Shown here in pieces: positions 24,501-40,942 of a stretch of DNA of 64,000 bases. Position 1 is the stretch's first letter. The number at the start of each line of letters is the position of its first letter. The notes under the pieces are model-generated. The model ran no database searches and was not told where the DNA came from. It saw only the letters and a list, made by a program, of their open reading frames with translations. The stretch spans positions 16,035,071-16,099,070 of the forward strand of contig CM055618.1 in assembly GCA_029379385.1 (NCBI GenBank), read 5' to 3'. Position numbers and translations under genes: made by a program. This stretch comes from Quillaja saponaria (taxonomy: Eukaryota > Streptophyta > Magnoliopsida > Fabales > Quillajaceae).

Positions 24501-27500
24501 AGTCTGATGCTTCCTTCACAACCTCAAGATGATAGCATGATAAATGTGGATGATGAAAATATGATGCTTCCAGCACCTTCACCAAATTCTTTGTCTCCTC
24601 TACATCCAGAAGTGGATTATCATGACAACAATGACAGTGAAGCTATTGTCCCTCCCCCTCCCAAAAATAATAAAGACTCGGTTAAATCTGTTGTGCAGGG
24701 GGTGACAACTTCTCGTTATGACGAGTCAAGCATGTTCTTTAATTGGTTTAGAGCATTGCCACTTGTATTTTCTGTGGTCTTTCTCCTAAGCTTTATAATA
24801 TACTGCTATCCTGTAGTTGTTAGATCACATGTCCTGTTGAAGGGAGAGACCAGTAAGTTTGATTTAAATGGTTTATCTCCCAAGAGGAGGAGAACGCGGA
24901 AGTCAGGAAAGAACAGTGGCAGCATGGAGAAAAAGGATAAAATTGTCGATGTATTTGCAAATGATGAAAGTGATAAGGAAGCATTACTAAACCTCAATAA
25001 AGTTGTTGAGGGGGCTGCTGATGGGCGTAGGATTGGTAAACTATTTGTATCAAATACAGAAATTGCCAAGGGAAGCAATGGTACCGTTGTCCTTGAGGGA
25101 ATTTATGAAGGGCGAGCAGTTGCTGTCAAACGTCTTGTCCAGGCTCATCATGATGTGGCCTCTAAAGAGATTCAAAATCTCATTGCTTCTGACAGACACC
25201 CAAACATTGTTCGATGGTACGGGGTGGAGTATGATCAAGATTTTGTTTACCTTTCTCTGGAGCGTTGTACATGCAGCTTAGATGATCTGATACAGATGTG
25301 CTCAGAATCATTAGGAAACCCAGGGTTTATCAATGACCAAGCATCTGGATATATTATTAATTCCCGCTTGAAATTGCTGAAGGATATTATGCCAGATCTT
25401 AATCTGTGGGAAGCAAATGGTCTCCCTTCATCACTATTACTAAAACTCATGAGGTTGGTTGAAAGTCTCACTAATTCAATAAAATGTGTGTATGTATGTA
25501 TAGAGATGATAATTTAAGTTCTCTGAACTGTCCACATGTTTATGACGGGGAGGGTGAACTCAAAAATGTTTGTTGATATTCTTTTTAGTGCTTTAGGTAT
25601 GTCTATATATGCATGTTATACCTACATGAATTCAAGTGTTGGAACTACATATGGGTTCTGCTTTCCAAAATCAGTTTATTACATGCTCGATTTGGCTTCT
25701 TGTTGACCTTATCTTTTGTAACACAGGGATGTGGTGTCTGGGCTTGTGCATTTACATGAATTGGGAATAATACATCGCGACTTGAAACCCCAAAATGTGT
25801 TGATAATTAAGGAAAAATCTTTATGTGCAAAGCTTTCTGATATGGGCATCAGCAAACGCCTTGTTGGAGATATGTCTTCTTTGGGTCATCAGGCTACTGG
25901 TGAGGACACCTTCAAGAATATGTTTTATGCGGGAAACCTTACAGTATTCTTTGAGATATTCTGCATGGAGGATCAGTGACCCTTATCATTTAACTAGTTT
26001 CTCCATTTACAGTTTTGGTCTAACCATTATTGTTTGTTGGCCTCATATATTCTGTAAAGGCCTAAAATTATCATGCTCGGCTCATGATAAAATTAAGAGA
26101 ATTTGCTTGAGTTTAGTCCTAGTTCCTAAATATTCAACTGTAGGATTTGACTAGCTAGCTGTTCTTGCAATCTAAGGTTTATTAAACCATATGTAGGGTG
26201 TGGCAGTTCAGGTTGGCAAGCACCAGAGCAGCTTCTCCAGGGACGTCAAACTCGCTCTATGGATTTGTTTAGTTTGGGTTGCGTTCTCTTCTTCTGCATA
26301 ACTGGTGGAAGACATCCATTTGGTGATCGTCTTGAACGTGACATCAATATTGTGAAGAACCGCGCGGACCTTTTTCTGCTAGAATTTTTTCCTGAAGCTG
26401 AGGATCTTATTTCTCATCTATTAGACCCTGACCCTGATTTGAGGTATATTACTCTATGAATATATGGAATGTGACTTCATGGAAGTGTTTTTTGTATGCC
26501 ACTAGCTTTGCAGCTTATTATGATTGCTACATGCTGTAATTGTTATGTAGCATAAACTACTAAGTTCACATATAATCAGTTTAGTCATTACCCCTCCTAT
26601 CTCTAGCGATAATATTAATTAACAAATACAATGTAGAACACAGTGAAAACCTACCTTCCCTAACTTGTACTTATGTAAATTGATCTCAACTATTTCAGTA
26701 TGCTGCAATATCTATTCATAAATTATACGTGTGCTTTTATAAAATTTTCATTCAAGAAAACTTTCTCATTTGTTGTCAGGCCAAAGGCACTGGATGTGTT
26801 GCACCATCCTTTTTTCTGGAGTTCCGAGATCAGACTTTCATTTCTTCGTGACACCAGTGACAGGATGGAATTGGAAGACAGGGAGACTGGTTCTGAACTT
26901 TTGAACGCATTAGAAAGTATTGCACCAGTGGCTTTGGGTGGTAAGTGGGATGAAATGATGGAGATGGCATTTATCATTAACATTGGCCGTTACAGACGGT
27001 ATAAGTTTGATAGTGTTCGAGACTTGTTGCGAGTCATGAGGAATAAGTTGAATCATTATAGGGAACTTCCTAAGGGAATCCAGGTACTTTCTCATTCTTA
27101 GACATGCATATGACTGATTGTCAACTTTCTTTTGATGCTATAACAAGGCTACAAAAAAACTTACTCAACTAAAAGAAAAATTCTTGTGGAACACTTCTTA
27201 GATGATGATATATTTTAAACTGATACCTTAAACCGCATCCGTGTACCTATGCTTTACAGTTTACACTTTTTCTTTGCTCTTTCTGTTTTTCATTTTGGGG
27301 AACGGGAATGGGGGCTATTTACAGTGCAACTGATGTTCCATTATGCTATGATTCAGCACTAATAATATCTTAACAGAAACTGTGTCTTTGCAAATGATGT
27401 CACTTTGCCAATTCAGAAATCCAATGTTATTCGGTCTCCTTGTTATTCTAGGCTTGTTAATTTGATTAATGAACAAATCATTATGATTATACTTGCTTCT

Positions 27501-27818
27501 GAACCGTGCTTGAATTGTAAAATAAAGTTCTTAATTTGATATCCTTGATGCATTCCAGTAAACATAGCTTACCTTCCTATAGATGATTAGTATTCAAAAC
27601 TAATCCTTGTTGACACTTTTGATAATGTGATAGTTCTATTCTTACATATTCAAAATTTCTGGGTATTTCAGGAACTTCTAGGACCAGTTCCAGAAGGATA
27701 CGATGACTACTTTGCAAGTCGATTCCCCCGACTCTTGATTGAAGTGTACAAAGTTGTGTGCAAATATTGCAGGGAGGAGGAGTGCTTTCAGAAGTATTTT
27801 AAAAGTAATGTTTATTAA
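21553..27818 (+). CDS. IRE1: ER stress sensor kinase/endoribonuclease IRE1
   Basis: Seven exons join in frame: 21553-21740, 22188-22419, 23925-25453, 25727-25899, 26197-26443, 26780-27083, 27672-27818 (939 aa). IRE1 spans the ER membrane, senses unfolded protein in the lumen, and when active cuts bZIP60 mRNA for unconventional splicing and other mRNAs for decay. Seen: signal peptide at residues 1 to about 24; lumenal sensor region with LVAALDGTLYMVESGS; one membrane helix about 411-436; a basic linker; a kinase domain with VAVKR (Lys542), IIHRDLKPQN and SDMGISKRL (plant IREs use DMG for DFG); and the KEN RNase domain from about 790, with Asn878 and His882 in NKLNHYRELP at the spacing of the catalytic pair. 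The upstream in-frame extension begins at TTG, so ATG 21553 is preferred. Next to RRP44A, as I recall for IRE1A in A. thaliana. Confidence 0.96.
22420..23924 (+). other. IRE1 intron 2 (1.5 kb), no exon seen
   Basis: The reading frame passes from EHLVKV at the end of exon 2 to KLPTSVAQF at the start of exon 3, which fits family sequence without a gap. No coding exon is needed or seen within the intron, and no repeat was recognised. Confidence 0.6.
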
Positions 27819-28827
27819 CCCGGTGGCCTTCTTTTGATTATGACGGCTTGAAACTGATCTGAGGTGAAGAACTGCCAAAGTACTACACGAGTGATAGGCT
27901 GATTGGTTTTGATATTACATAACCTGACAGCAGCAGGTTGTGCATACTGTAAATGCATGTTACTCTTATTTTATGCGTATATAGATATATTTATAATGCC
28001 ATCAATTAATCTAGCCAAACTTTCTAAATGACGTTCTCCTTATGTTTTGTCAGAAGATTATGTAAAAATCGTGTTAATTTTTTGATTATGGGAAACAGAA
28101 AGAAAGAAACGAGAAGGAATAAAAAAGGCAACAACTAAACTTCGCCATTAGAATTGGACAAACATCAAATTTCGTCATATTTTCATATCAAAGCCAAACT
28201 ACCAAACAAATCTCCTTAGCTTCCCGCTGAGCTCCACTAGTGTGATATAATGCAGTCTTTCAACATTATCGGTTCATGACCGTCTAGCATTGATAAGCTG
28301 CATGACCATTGGAGCTGGTTTAGAACTACTGGTTACCTGAAGAGGAGTAACGAAAAACAGGTAACTGAGGAGTGCTAGTTTGAAATTTTACATGAATGCC
28401 ATTAAATTAATCTCCAGAACTAAATTAAAATTCACTGACCTATAAAATTTAACAATTTTTGTCTTACAACTTCGTTGCAGAAGAAGACTGATGCTGTTAT
28501 ATACAAATATATAGATACACTATCAGAGACCAATGTAATAATGGCATCTCAAAATTTACCAGTAAGCAAACTGAGATTTTTCATTCAAGGTCGTTGTCTA
28601 CGTAAATTTGTGTACAATTATTGAAGGTCAGCTAGTTGAAGAAAATGGGGGGCTGCAGGCAGAGACATTATCAAATGCATGAAGTCTGCAACTTTGGTAC
28701 AATTTGATTCTTATCCTCGTGCAGAAATCCCTCATATAATAATTAGAGTTGAAGTCCAAAGGTAGAAGACAAGAGCATAGTAAGTCCTGTAGAAAGATAG
28801 GCAGCATTTGGACCTGAGTGTCTATAA
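27819..28827. other. Convergent 3' region of IRE1 and the GLR gene
   Basis: IRE1 (+) and the glutamate receptor gene (-) end facing each other across 1 kb. The stretch must hold both 3' UTRs. No other gene or repeat was recognised. Confidence 0.5.
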
Positions 28828-32890
<4,063 letters not shown>

Positions 32891-33039
32891 GGTGGATTGC
32901 CTAATGAGAAACCACTAATTCTCACCCTGCTGAGCAAAAGAGTAAAGCAACATTATCAATAGTGAAAGAACTAACTGGAAAATCCAAAATCAAAGACATA
33001 AATATACAGACACAATATCCAATCTTACAATATGTGACT

Positions 33040-33063
33040 CCCCCCCCCCCCCCCCCCCCCCCC
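33040..33063. repeat. Homopolymer run of 24 C (G24 on the GLR sense strand)
   Basis: Twenty-four consecutive C on the plus strand, followed by AAAAATAA, give T-rich then G24 on the sense strand of the GLR gene. Length is likely variable among individuals and prone to assembly error. Confidence 0.9.
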
Positions 33064-33133
33064 AAAAATAATCCAACAAGAAATGATAAAAGACGGGGCA
33101 AAAAACATACAAATACAGAGTGATATGAACCAG

Positions 33134-33222
33134 AACCAAGAGTGTTCAGCTTATTTACCAAAAACGGCCGAAACCCAAAACCAGAGTGTTCAGCTTTTTT
33201 ACCAAAAACGGCGAAACTTCAC
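33134..33222. repeat. Tandem duplication of about 46 bp
   Basis: The segment AGAGTGTTCAGCTTATTTAC with ACCAAAAACGGCCGAAAC recurs directly as AGAGTGTTCAGCTTTTTTAC with ACCAAAAACGGCGAAAC. It lies upstream of the GLR gene, possibly in its leader or promoter. Confidence 0.85.
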
Positions 33223-33304
33223 AGAGACAAGAGAAGCAATGACGCACTTTAAGCAAGCAAGAAATGTGAAAGACAACTTAAAAGAGCCAGTATCAAACTC
33301 ATAA

Positions 33305-35479
33305 AGTAAATAGTAGCAGGTCCGTGAACAGAGTACTTTTAACGGTAAACAATAATGGAAAAAACAGAGCTCCTTTCAAACGATGTATTTTATTTTTATC
33401 ACAGTGAAAATGAAAAGAAATATACCATAAAAATAAGAGAAATTAAACTATGGAAACAGAAAATCTAAGAGGTTTCTGAGCTTAATTACAAATCAGTACT
33501 AGCAGCTATCTGTAAACTCTGAGGCTTGTGAACTTAATTTGTAAAAGAAAATGACTTTAAGTGTCATTTTTTTTTCTTATTTCCTTTTCTCTTCTCTTAT
33601 TTACTTTCCTCTCATCTCGTAAATAGACCCTGTCGTGAGTAAAAAAGACATAAAATCGGTAATAAATTGACTCGGTTGTATCATTTTTTGATGTTGAGTT
33701 TGGTGCTAAAACCATGGTTAAAATGTCTGTAGCGGGCACTGCCGGTAGCCAGTAGTATCAAAGGACTAAAGTGTTTCTTTTAGGTTCAAAGGACCAAAGG
33801 GCATTTTATTACCAAAGAAAGGACTTTGGGCATTTTCCAATCAGCTCCGAATTATCATAAACTTCCATAAGAAATATGCTAAATCGCTACCCCCTCTCAA
33901 AGGCATAGAAGATGCCAAAATGCTTGAAATGAAGTTTCATCCGCGTGACAAATACTCCTTTGAAGTGCGTGACGTGATTAGTGACCAATCTCTCATCAGC
34001 AGTAAACATAGAAATAATTTGTGTTGAGACATTACAAAAAGCAAAAAGAAAAAAAAATAAAAATGTGATCCCATGAGTGTTGATGAATTAGAATTTATAA
34101 TCACAATAAATTAAGGAGTATAAATGAACAAAGTCATTTATGAATAAACTTGTTAAGAGCAAGTTCAAGCTGATTCACCTTACTAATTTAGTTCTGTCAT
34201 AACCCATAATATCATCCCATCTTTAAGTTTTATGTCATCTATAAATTCGTTTGGTTTGATGGGAAGACGATAATCATGGTCTGAGACCTTGTCTCAACTT
34301 TAATGTCTACCTAGATTGTCCAAAAATTATAATTTGTGACTATATTTCTAAAAATAGATTTAAGTACAAGTTCTTAAAGAGTATTATTTTAACGATTAAA
34401 AAATAAAAAAGCCCGTTTGAAAATTTTATTGGGAAATAAAAAAATATGTTTAGAAATTAACAATTATCGCAATCTAAATATATATTATCGATCTAGGTTT
34501 CATGACTTAAGATGCAATAGATATAATTTTTAAAAATTAAAATTCTCTAAAAAGTAATAACTTAAAAAAATTACAATAAATTATTATAAATTTTCTATTA
34601 ATAAAAAGTTAAGAGAAATCAGAAGCAGCTATCACTTGAATGAAATCACCGGCGGTATCCTGTCTGGGCCATAGTTCGCAACAAATTCACCTCAATAGAT
34701 ATACCTCGAGTCAACTTGTCAAAAAAGTTGAGTGGCCTTAATATTGCCATGTGGCCACTTCATTTTATTTTTTTATATGCTTTGTGCATCACAGTGAATC
34801 AGACACCATTGGTCCTAATATGATTAGTGTGAATGACTTGGGAAACAAAGAAAATTCTTTGAGATGGTGGTTAGTGACTTCTTGTTGCTATCTACACCAC
34901 TTGCCCTAATGAGTTGAATGCCCCACTTCAACTTATAACCGGGGCCCACCTTGATTAAGTCTCGTCGACCCGTGTTATTATTTTGCTAAAATGTGATACC
35001 AGCACATTTCGGGAATATGGTACACTTTGTCACGAAATTGGTTGAAGCGTTTTGTCTCTCTCAATCTTTATCTTCTTTCTCTTTTTGAATTTATGCCAAT
35101 TTAAGAATCCACGTCTAATTGAGAATTTCGCCATAATTTACGGCTCTACCTTTGAGTTTTAAGATTTATCCTTATCTAAATACTTAGAAAGTAATTGATT
35201 GTTTGACTAATTAATTTTTGAAGACTATAAGTGTAAGATTTATATAATATTTTTAGTTTCGATATAAATATTAATAAAACAAAGTAAATTAGTCGAAATG
35301 TATATAAAACTTGTTCATAAATGTTTTAATAAACAAGAATTAGTTAGGATGGCTAAACTAAAAAAATTGGAAAGAAAATCTTACATTTTATGATAGGACA
35401 GTACAAATTAATTAAAAAAATGATTTAATTTTGTATAAATGAAATTCTCATTTAAATGGGTACAAGTTTGCAATTTGTA
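33305..35479. other. AT-rich intergenic DNA, no gene seen
   Basis: No coding exon, RNA gene or clear transposon end was recognised. The part from about 34600 to 35050 is of more balanced composition but has no open frame of note. Confidence 0.4.
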
Positions 35480-37008
35480 GGCTTAATTACACTTTTGGTC
35501 TATATAAATTAAATTTGAGTTCATTTTCGTCTTTATAGTTCCAATTAGTTGCAATTAGATCCTTTCCAGGTTTCTTCTAATGCAATTAGATCCTATCGTA
35601 TAAATTAACTCCTACATGGATGACATGATTAACAAAAAATGAGGTGGACAAACCAATTCATATATTTAACTAATCAAAAATAGCCAATTGTCTTGTAAAA
35701 AATTTAGGCTAAATTACATTTTTATTCCCTATAAATTGATATAATTGAATAAGAATTCAATTTTATACATATATTTTAAAATTTTAAAATATCATCTTAA
35801 AGTTTCAAAAATTATACAATATTGTTTATGTCATCACTTTCTGTCAAATTTAACGAAACAAAAAGTAAAAGAATGAAGTGACAAACGGGCATCATAATAT
35901 GTAAATAATTTAGGTAAGACACTAGTTACAACGTCAGTTCTTTTTTAAGCTAAATATGGTAAAATGTAACTGCATGGACCACGTTGATTGGTTTTCAAAA
36001 CTATTTTTTTTTAATAAGTAGATAAAATTAAATTCTCAATTTAATTGTAAGGATTAAAAGTACAATTAAGCTTAAAATTTATATAAAAACTAAACATTTT
36101 ATAAAATAAAAAAATATATTAAGAATTTGAAAAAAAAATTTAAATAAACAAAATACTTTTCTTCTCTCTCCCCACCATCACCACCAACTCACCAAGGCAC
36201 CAACCAATTTCAGCCAGAATCGTGTATCAACTTGAGATGTTTGCCCCCCATATCCATTACCAGATTTACCTGAAGATCCAAGCCCAAGAGCTCGATCAAT
36301 AAGTTCCTCAAGTTAGGGGGAAACATGCTACACCAGTTCCACCAACGTTGTACGTGTTCTCCCTAAGAAATAAAAAAAGAAAAGAAAAATAGAATTAAAT
36401 AAATAATACTTTCATACAATATCTTAATTGAAATTATATGTAAAGATCAATAATTTCATTATCATCAACATGTACGAAACTCCTGTCTTTAACAGGAAAA
36501 TCATGTGAAATGTAAATTTCAGCATTTACGGTAACTAACCCATCATGTGATCTGCAGATAAGCCTTCGGATACTGGTCTAGATAAGCCAGTACAAGAGTT
36601 GGGAACATCCATCTCAGACTCAAAATCAAACTTTTCTTCCGGAGGGCCATCTACATCGTAGTCATCCGTTACTTCTTCCTAATTCAAATGTGAACGCAAG
36701 GAGCTCTCGTCCTTTGAGATGGTGGGAAGAGAGAGGAAAAGGGTTTTATTTATTTTTTGTTTTATATTATTTTAATTCTTAATACCATTTTTTTGTTTTC
36801 TTTCCCTTTTTTTTTTTATAAAATGTTTAAGTTTTGACTTTTATATTGGACTAAGTGTTTATATTAGTGAAGTTATTTACGTTAGTTTTAATTTAGAGGG
36901 AACAAAATTTAATTGTATTATGTTAAACTTGGAAAGAATTCAATTAAAATAGTTAGGACGGAAATAAATTCAAATTTAATTTATTGGAACCAACAGTGTA
37001 ATTAAACT
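35480..37008. mobile_element. Mutator-like non-autonomous element (candidate Pack-MULE)
   Basis: The ends are long diverged inverted repeats: plus strand from 35480 reads GGCTTAATTACACTTTTGG, and the reverse complement of the right end reads AGTTTAATTACACTGTTGG; similarity continues through AAATTAAATTTGA and beyond. Flanking 9-base segments CAATTTGTA (35471-35479) and TAGTTTGTA (37009-37017) match at 7 of 9, both mismatches being transitions, as for an old 9-bp target duplication of the Mutator type. No transposase is present. The middle (36160-36680) holds gene-like sequence. Class assignment rests on repeat length and duplication size. Confidence 0.6.
36160..36678 (-). pseudogene. Captured gene fragment with an intact intron inside the MULE
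   Basis: On the minus strand, an exon-like segment from 36678 to 36540 after an ag acceptor is open and acidic (contains EEVTDDYDVDGPPEEKFDFE). It ends near a gttagt donor, followed by an A/T-rich intron with a tttatttcttag acceptor at 36363-36364, then a second open segment (contains LEELIDRALGLGSSGKSG in one frame). I do not recognise the parent gene. Retained intron signals point to DNA-level capture, not retroposition. The frame across the junction is not secure. Confidence 0.45.
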
Positions 37009-37017
37009 TAGTTTGTA

Positions 37018-37758
37018 CTATCCAGGGAGTAAATTTCAACAACCAAAGAAAGAAAGAAAAGGCAGCGAATCCACTGTTTTCAAAGGCCAGCCGCACATTC
37101 AAAGAATTTCCACTACCACAAGGCTATCCGCTCAACTAGTTATAGAAATCACACCCTGAGCAACCCACGTGTGACTACCTCAGTCTCCCTTTCAACCGCT
37201 ACAATGGCGACCGTAAAAGCTGCAATTACCAGTCACCCTTTCATATATATTACAATTTACAACTTTATTTTCCTCTTAACGGTCCTTCCTTCCCTACTAG
37301 CCTGCTCTGGTTTAAGCTTTTTCTATATGATTTTACACATATCTCTGAATTTTGGACTTCTTTAGCTCTTGATTGTTGCTCGTTAATCTGGGTTTTGTGA
37401 ATTTCGATCCGAAATGCTAACAAGTTCAAAGCTTTGCACGGGGATGTGTTTTGGTTCTTTGGAAAGTCCAATAATGAAGGGCTACATTTTTCTTGGTGGC
37501 AAACAAACCGCTTCTTGTGATCTGTACATTTTGCAGGTTTCAGGGTAAAAGAAAATCTTGGATCAAGTGCTTACAAGTTTAGACAGCTGCTTTATGCTGT
37601 ATGAGCTTTTAAGGTTATATGAAAACAGGTTGTCTGTGGGCTATAGCTGTAGTTTGAACAATTAGGGAAATTTCTGGAATCCAGCTAAGATAAGAACATC
37701 TATTAGGGTCTTGTTCAAATTCTGGGTAATGGGTTGATTTTATGGTTTTGGAAGGAGA
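37018..37758 (+). other. Promoter and leader of the PP2C gene, with an upstream ORF
   Basis: Composition changes from A/T-rich to mixed at about 37040. A 53-codon frame starts at ATG 37204 and ends at 37365; its middle is strongly hydrophobic. A good acceptor (ttttgcag) ends at 37536, so part of the region is probably a leader intron. The transposon at 35480-37008 ends 750 bases before the PP2C start. Confidence 0.4.
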
Positions 37759-39953
37759 ATGGCTCCAGTAACTGATTGCTCGCCTCAGATAGCTACAGTG
37801 AATGGTGGGCTTATGGGAAATAGTGATTTTTCCATGGAGGAACAGAATGATGATACATTGGGAAATTTAAGCCAAATAACTACTGGGAAACCTCCAAGAA
37901 ACCTTTCGGTTATGCGCCATTGCACCAGCTCTGCATGGTTGGCTGAACCTGTGAGTATATTTGTTTATTTTCTTTCATATGTTATTATAAGTTAGGCATA
38001 ATGTTCATTTAAGTTTGACATTACCTGACAAATATGGCGCCCTTCAACAATTGGAGTATAGGTTTGGCTAATGGAAATGTAATCAGAATCTAGGGTTTGG
38101 GGGTTTCTTAATTGAGATCTTGTGGTTGATGTATGTAATGATTAACATATACTGAAGCTGATATTTTCCAGCCCATTTTTTGAGAAATATGTGCACAGAA
38201 CTTGATGGGATTGTATATTTTTCATGTTGTTTGAGAAGTAGGATTCTTATTGATAAATTACCTATTTAGATGGAACATGAAAATAGATTCATTTGTTTGA
38301 AGTAAATATTGGGTTGATTTTTTTTACTAATTTGATGTCAGGATGTCCAATAGTTAATAGTTCTATCTGTACCTTTATTAAAACCTCATTTTAATTTGCG
38401 TAAATTTATTAAAGTAATGCTTTGTATCTGTGCGTGAGACAGTGAGAGTGTGCATGGACATAGACATGCAACTTTTGTTGCAGAAGAGGAATATATGTCA
38501 TACTTGCTTCAAGGTGTTGCTTAATAGTTTGGGCAATTCTGGTATTTTGACCCATTTATTTGCACAGAGATTTTAACTAATAACTATTGTCTTTTGCTCT
38601 TTTTCTAGGAACTAGATATTGGGATTATTGGTTTTAAATCACCATCAGATGAGAAATCAGAGTTTCTGCCTGTATTTCGTTCAGGAAGCTGTTCAGAGAA
38701 AGGACCAAAACGGTACATGGAGGATGAGTATCTCTGTGTTGATAATCTCCATCAGCATCTTGGTCCAGCAGCGAGCTTCCCTTCTCCAGGGGCATTCTAT
38801 GGGGTGTGTAACTTCATGCTAAGCTAAGATGCTTCCGTTAATAATTAATTCCTAAATGGAAACATTTTCAAGCCATAGTAAAGAATTCTACAATGACTGC
38901 TTCATCAGGGTTGCCCAAATAATCTTCAAAACAATCACTATTTTAGAGTTACTTTATCCAAATATAAATTGCATCTGCTTTATATAGCTGATATATTCAT
39001 GATTAACCATTTATTCATTATGCTTATTGGGGCATTGTTAATATCTTCAGGTTTTTGATGGACACGGTGGTATAGATGCAGCATCATTCACCAGAAAGAA
39101 CATCCTTAAATTTATAGTTGAAGATGCCAGTTCCCCATCTGGCATAAAAAAGGCTGTTAAGAGTGCTTTTGTGAAGGCTGATCATGCATTTGCAGATGAT
39201 AAATTTCTAGATAGTTCCTCAGGAACCACTGCTTTGACAGCTCTTATGTTTGGAAGGTGAGATCCCATACTACTCTTCATAGGTACCTGCGTCTCAATCC
39301 TCCCATTTGTTCATTTTCCAAATCACAGAAGCTGCTCTAAAATAACAAGAATACTCTACATGGTCATGATCATATGTCTGACTTTGTAAGTTTTCAGGAC
39401 CATTCTAATTGCTAATGCCGGGGATTCTCGTGCTGTGTTGGGCAAGCGAGGGAGAGCTGTTGAATTGTCTAAAGACCACAAACCTAATTGCACTTCTGAA
39501 AGACTAAGAATTGAGAAACTGGGCGGTGTCATTTATGATGGCTACCTCAATGGCCAACTCTCAGTGGCACGTGCTCTTGGAGATTGGCACATCAAGGGTT
39601 CTAAAAATTCAAATGGCCCCTTGAGCTCTGAGCCAGAGTTGGAGGAGCTTGTCCTGACAGAAGAAGATGAGTTTTTAATATTGGGATGTGATGGCTTGTG
39701 GGACGTTATGAGCAGCCAATGTGCTGTTACAATGGTGAGGAAGGAGCTCATGCTTCATAATGATCCTGAGAGGGGTTCAAGAGCACTTGTGAAGGAAGCA
39801 CTCCAACGCAACACATGCGATAATCTTACCGTTGTGGTGGTCTGCTTCTCCCCAGATCCACCTCCTAAAATCGAAATTGCTAAATCTCATAAGAGAAGGA
39901 GTATATCAGCTGAAGGGCTGGATCTTCTCAAGGGTGTCCTGAATACTTTATGA
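37759..39953 (+). CDS. DBP1: Protein phosphatase 2C, DBP1-like
   Basis: Four exons join in frame: 37759-37950, 38609-38803, 39051-39256, 39398-39953 (382 aa). PP2C enzymes are metal-dependent Ser/Thr phosphatases. All core motifs are present in order: [20 protein letters not shown], the metal-binding [72 protein letters not shown] and CDNLTVVVV. The N-terminal start [12 protein letters not shown] and the C-terminal [16 protein letters not shown] agree with my memory of A. thaliana DBP1 (a phosphatase that also binds DNA and affects defence gene expression) and close relatives; they do not match the ABA co-receptor clade. The choice between DBP1 and its nearest paralogues is uncertain. Confidence 0.92.
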
Positions 39954-40790
39954 ACAGAGATTTTTATTAGTGACTTGTACAGACAAATTGGAGTTTATAC
40001 TTCAAACTATAGGTGGGGATTTTTCTGAGTTGCTTCCCCTGCTGCAATTGCTGATTGCTTGAGCTAAGTATCATGTGATGCTGCCATTTACGTCAATTTT
40101 TGAATTTTGGAGCATCAATGACAACCTTCTCTAACTTCTACTATTTGACTAGCAGTCATTAGAACCATCAGTGGTTCAATACCAGCTTCCTGCTTCACAC
40201 AATCACAATTGTTTTAGCCTATTAGGTCTTGAATATCAGGTGCTAACAGATGTCCTCATTAAGAATTTTCCAGCAATGGATCTTGTGACTAGACCCTTAT
40301 TTCCTTTTCTTTTTCTTGCAAATAAGTGATGTATAACTCTACAATTGAGATTACTAACAGTATCTTCGAGAAGCATTGTGTAAAATAAAATGAATACCTT
40401 TTTCCCACTATGATTTTGTTTTCCCATCAAATGATACTCAAATCATAAATACTTATTACATAAATTATTGTGAGTAGAAATAACTCTTGTGTTTGTCTTA
40501 TTTATTAGGTTGGTCAAAGTTTTGTGGTACAACTCGTTTTCTCGAGTAAAACACTTGTATTTTTTTTAATAACATAATAGTGAACTTTAATCTTTTCAGT
40601 GATGACATAGGTTAGATTGAGCTAAATCTTGATGCATCTTAGAGTTCTTTCTTTTTTTGTTTTGGTTTTTCAGTTTTTGATTTTATCTTATTTTCAGTTC
40701 TGTTTATCACAAACAACAGTATGGTGGAGCAAAGACGTGACCATTAAAACCCAGTTTTATGTTTACATTTCTCCTAAACTTTTGCCCAAA
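39954..40790. other. Short intergenic region after the PP2C gene
   Basis: This contains the PP2C 3' UTR and A/T-rich DNA up to the MRPL11 promoter. No other gene or repeat was recognised. Confidence 0.45.
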
Positions 40791-40795
40791 ATAGT

Positions 40796-40844
40796 TGGGC
40801 TATGCTGCACTGAATATTTAAATGCGGGTTCTGGACAAAGCCCA
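40796..40844 (+). promoter_or_regulatory. Pair of site II elements upstream of MRPL11
   Basis: TGGGCT at 40796-40801 and its reverse complement AGCCCA at 40839-40844 lie 99 to 147 bases before the ATG. Site II motifs (TGGGCC/T), bound by TCP factors, are common in promoters of plant mitochondrial and ribosomal protein genes. Confidence 0.55.
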
Positions 40845-40942
40845 TCAAGATCAATGTCCAGAAGGCCTTCCGGCCTTTTAGGTGGAACTTTCATAGTAGA
40901 AAGAAGAAACCTAGCTCGTTTCTTCGTCTGAGAGCAGCAATC

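Larger units (their letters stand above)
32891..33230 (-). other. Probable leader region of the GLR gene with G24 run
   Basis: On the minus strand a pyrimidine-rich tract ending in CTCAGCAG lies about 40 bases before the ATG and may be an acceptor of a leader intron. That intron would include a run of 24 G on the sense strand (33040-33063). The exact leader exon is not resolved. Confidence 0.35.

Noticed and set aside
25731..25979. Read-through version of IRE1 exon 4
   Set aside because: The extension past 25899 lacks the kinase activation-loop sequence; splicing to 26197 restores GSSGWQAPEQ.
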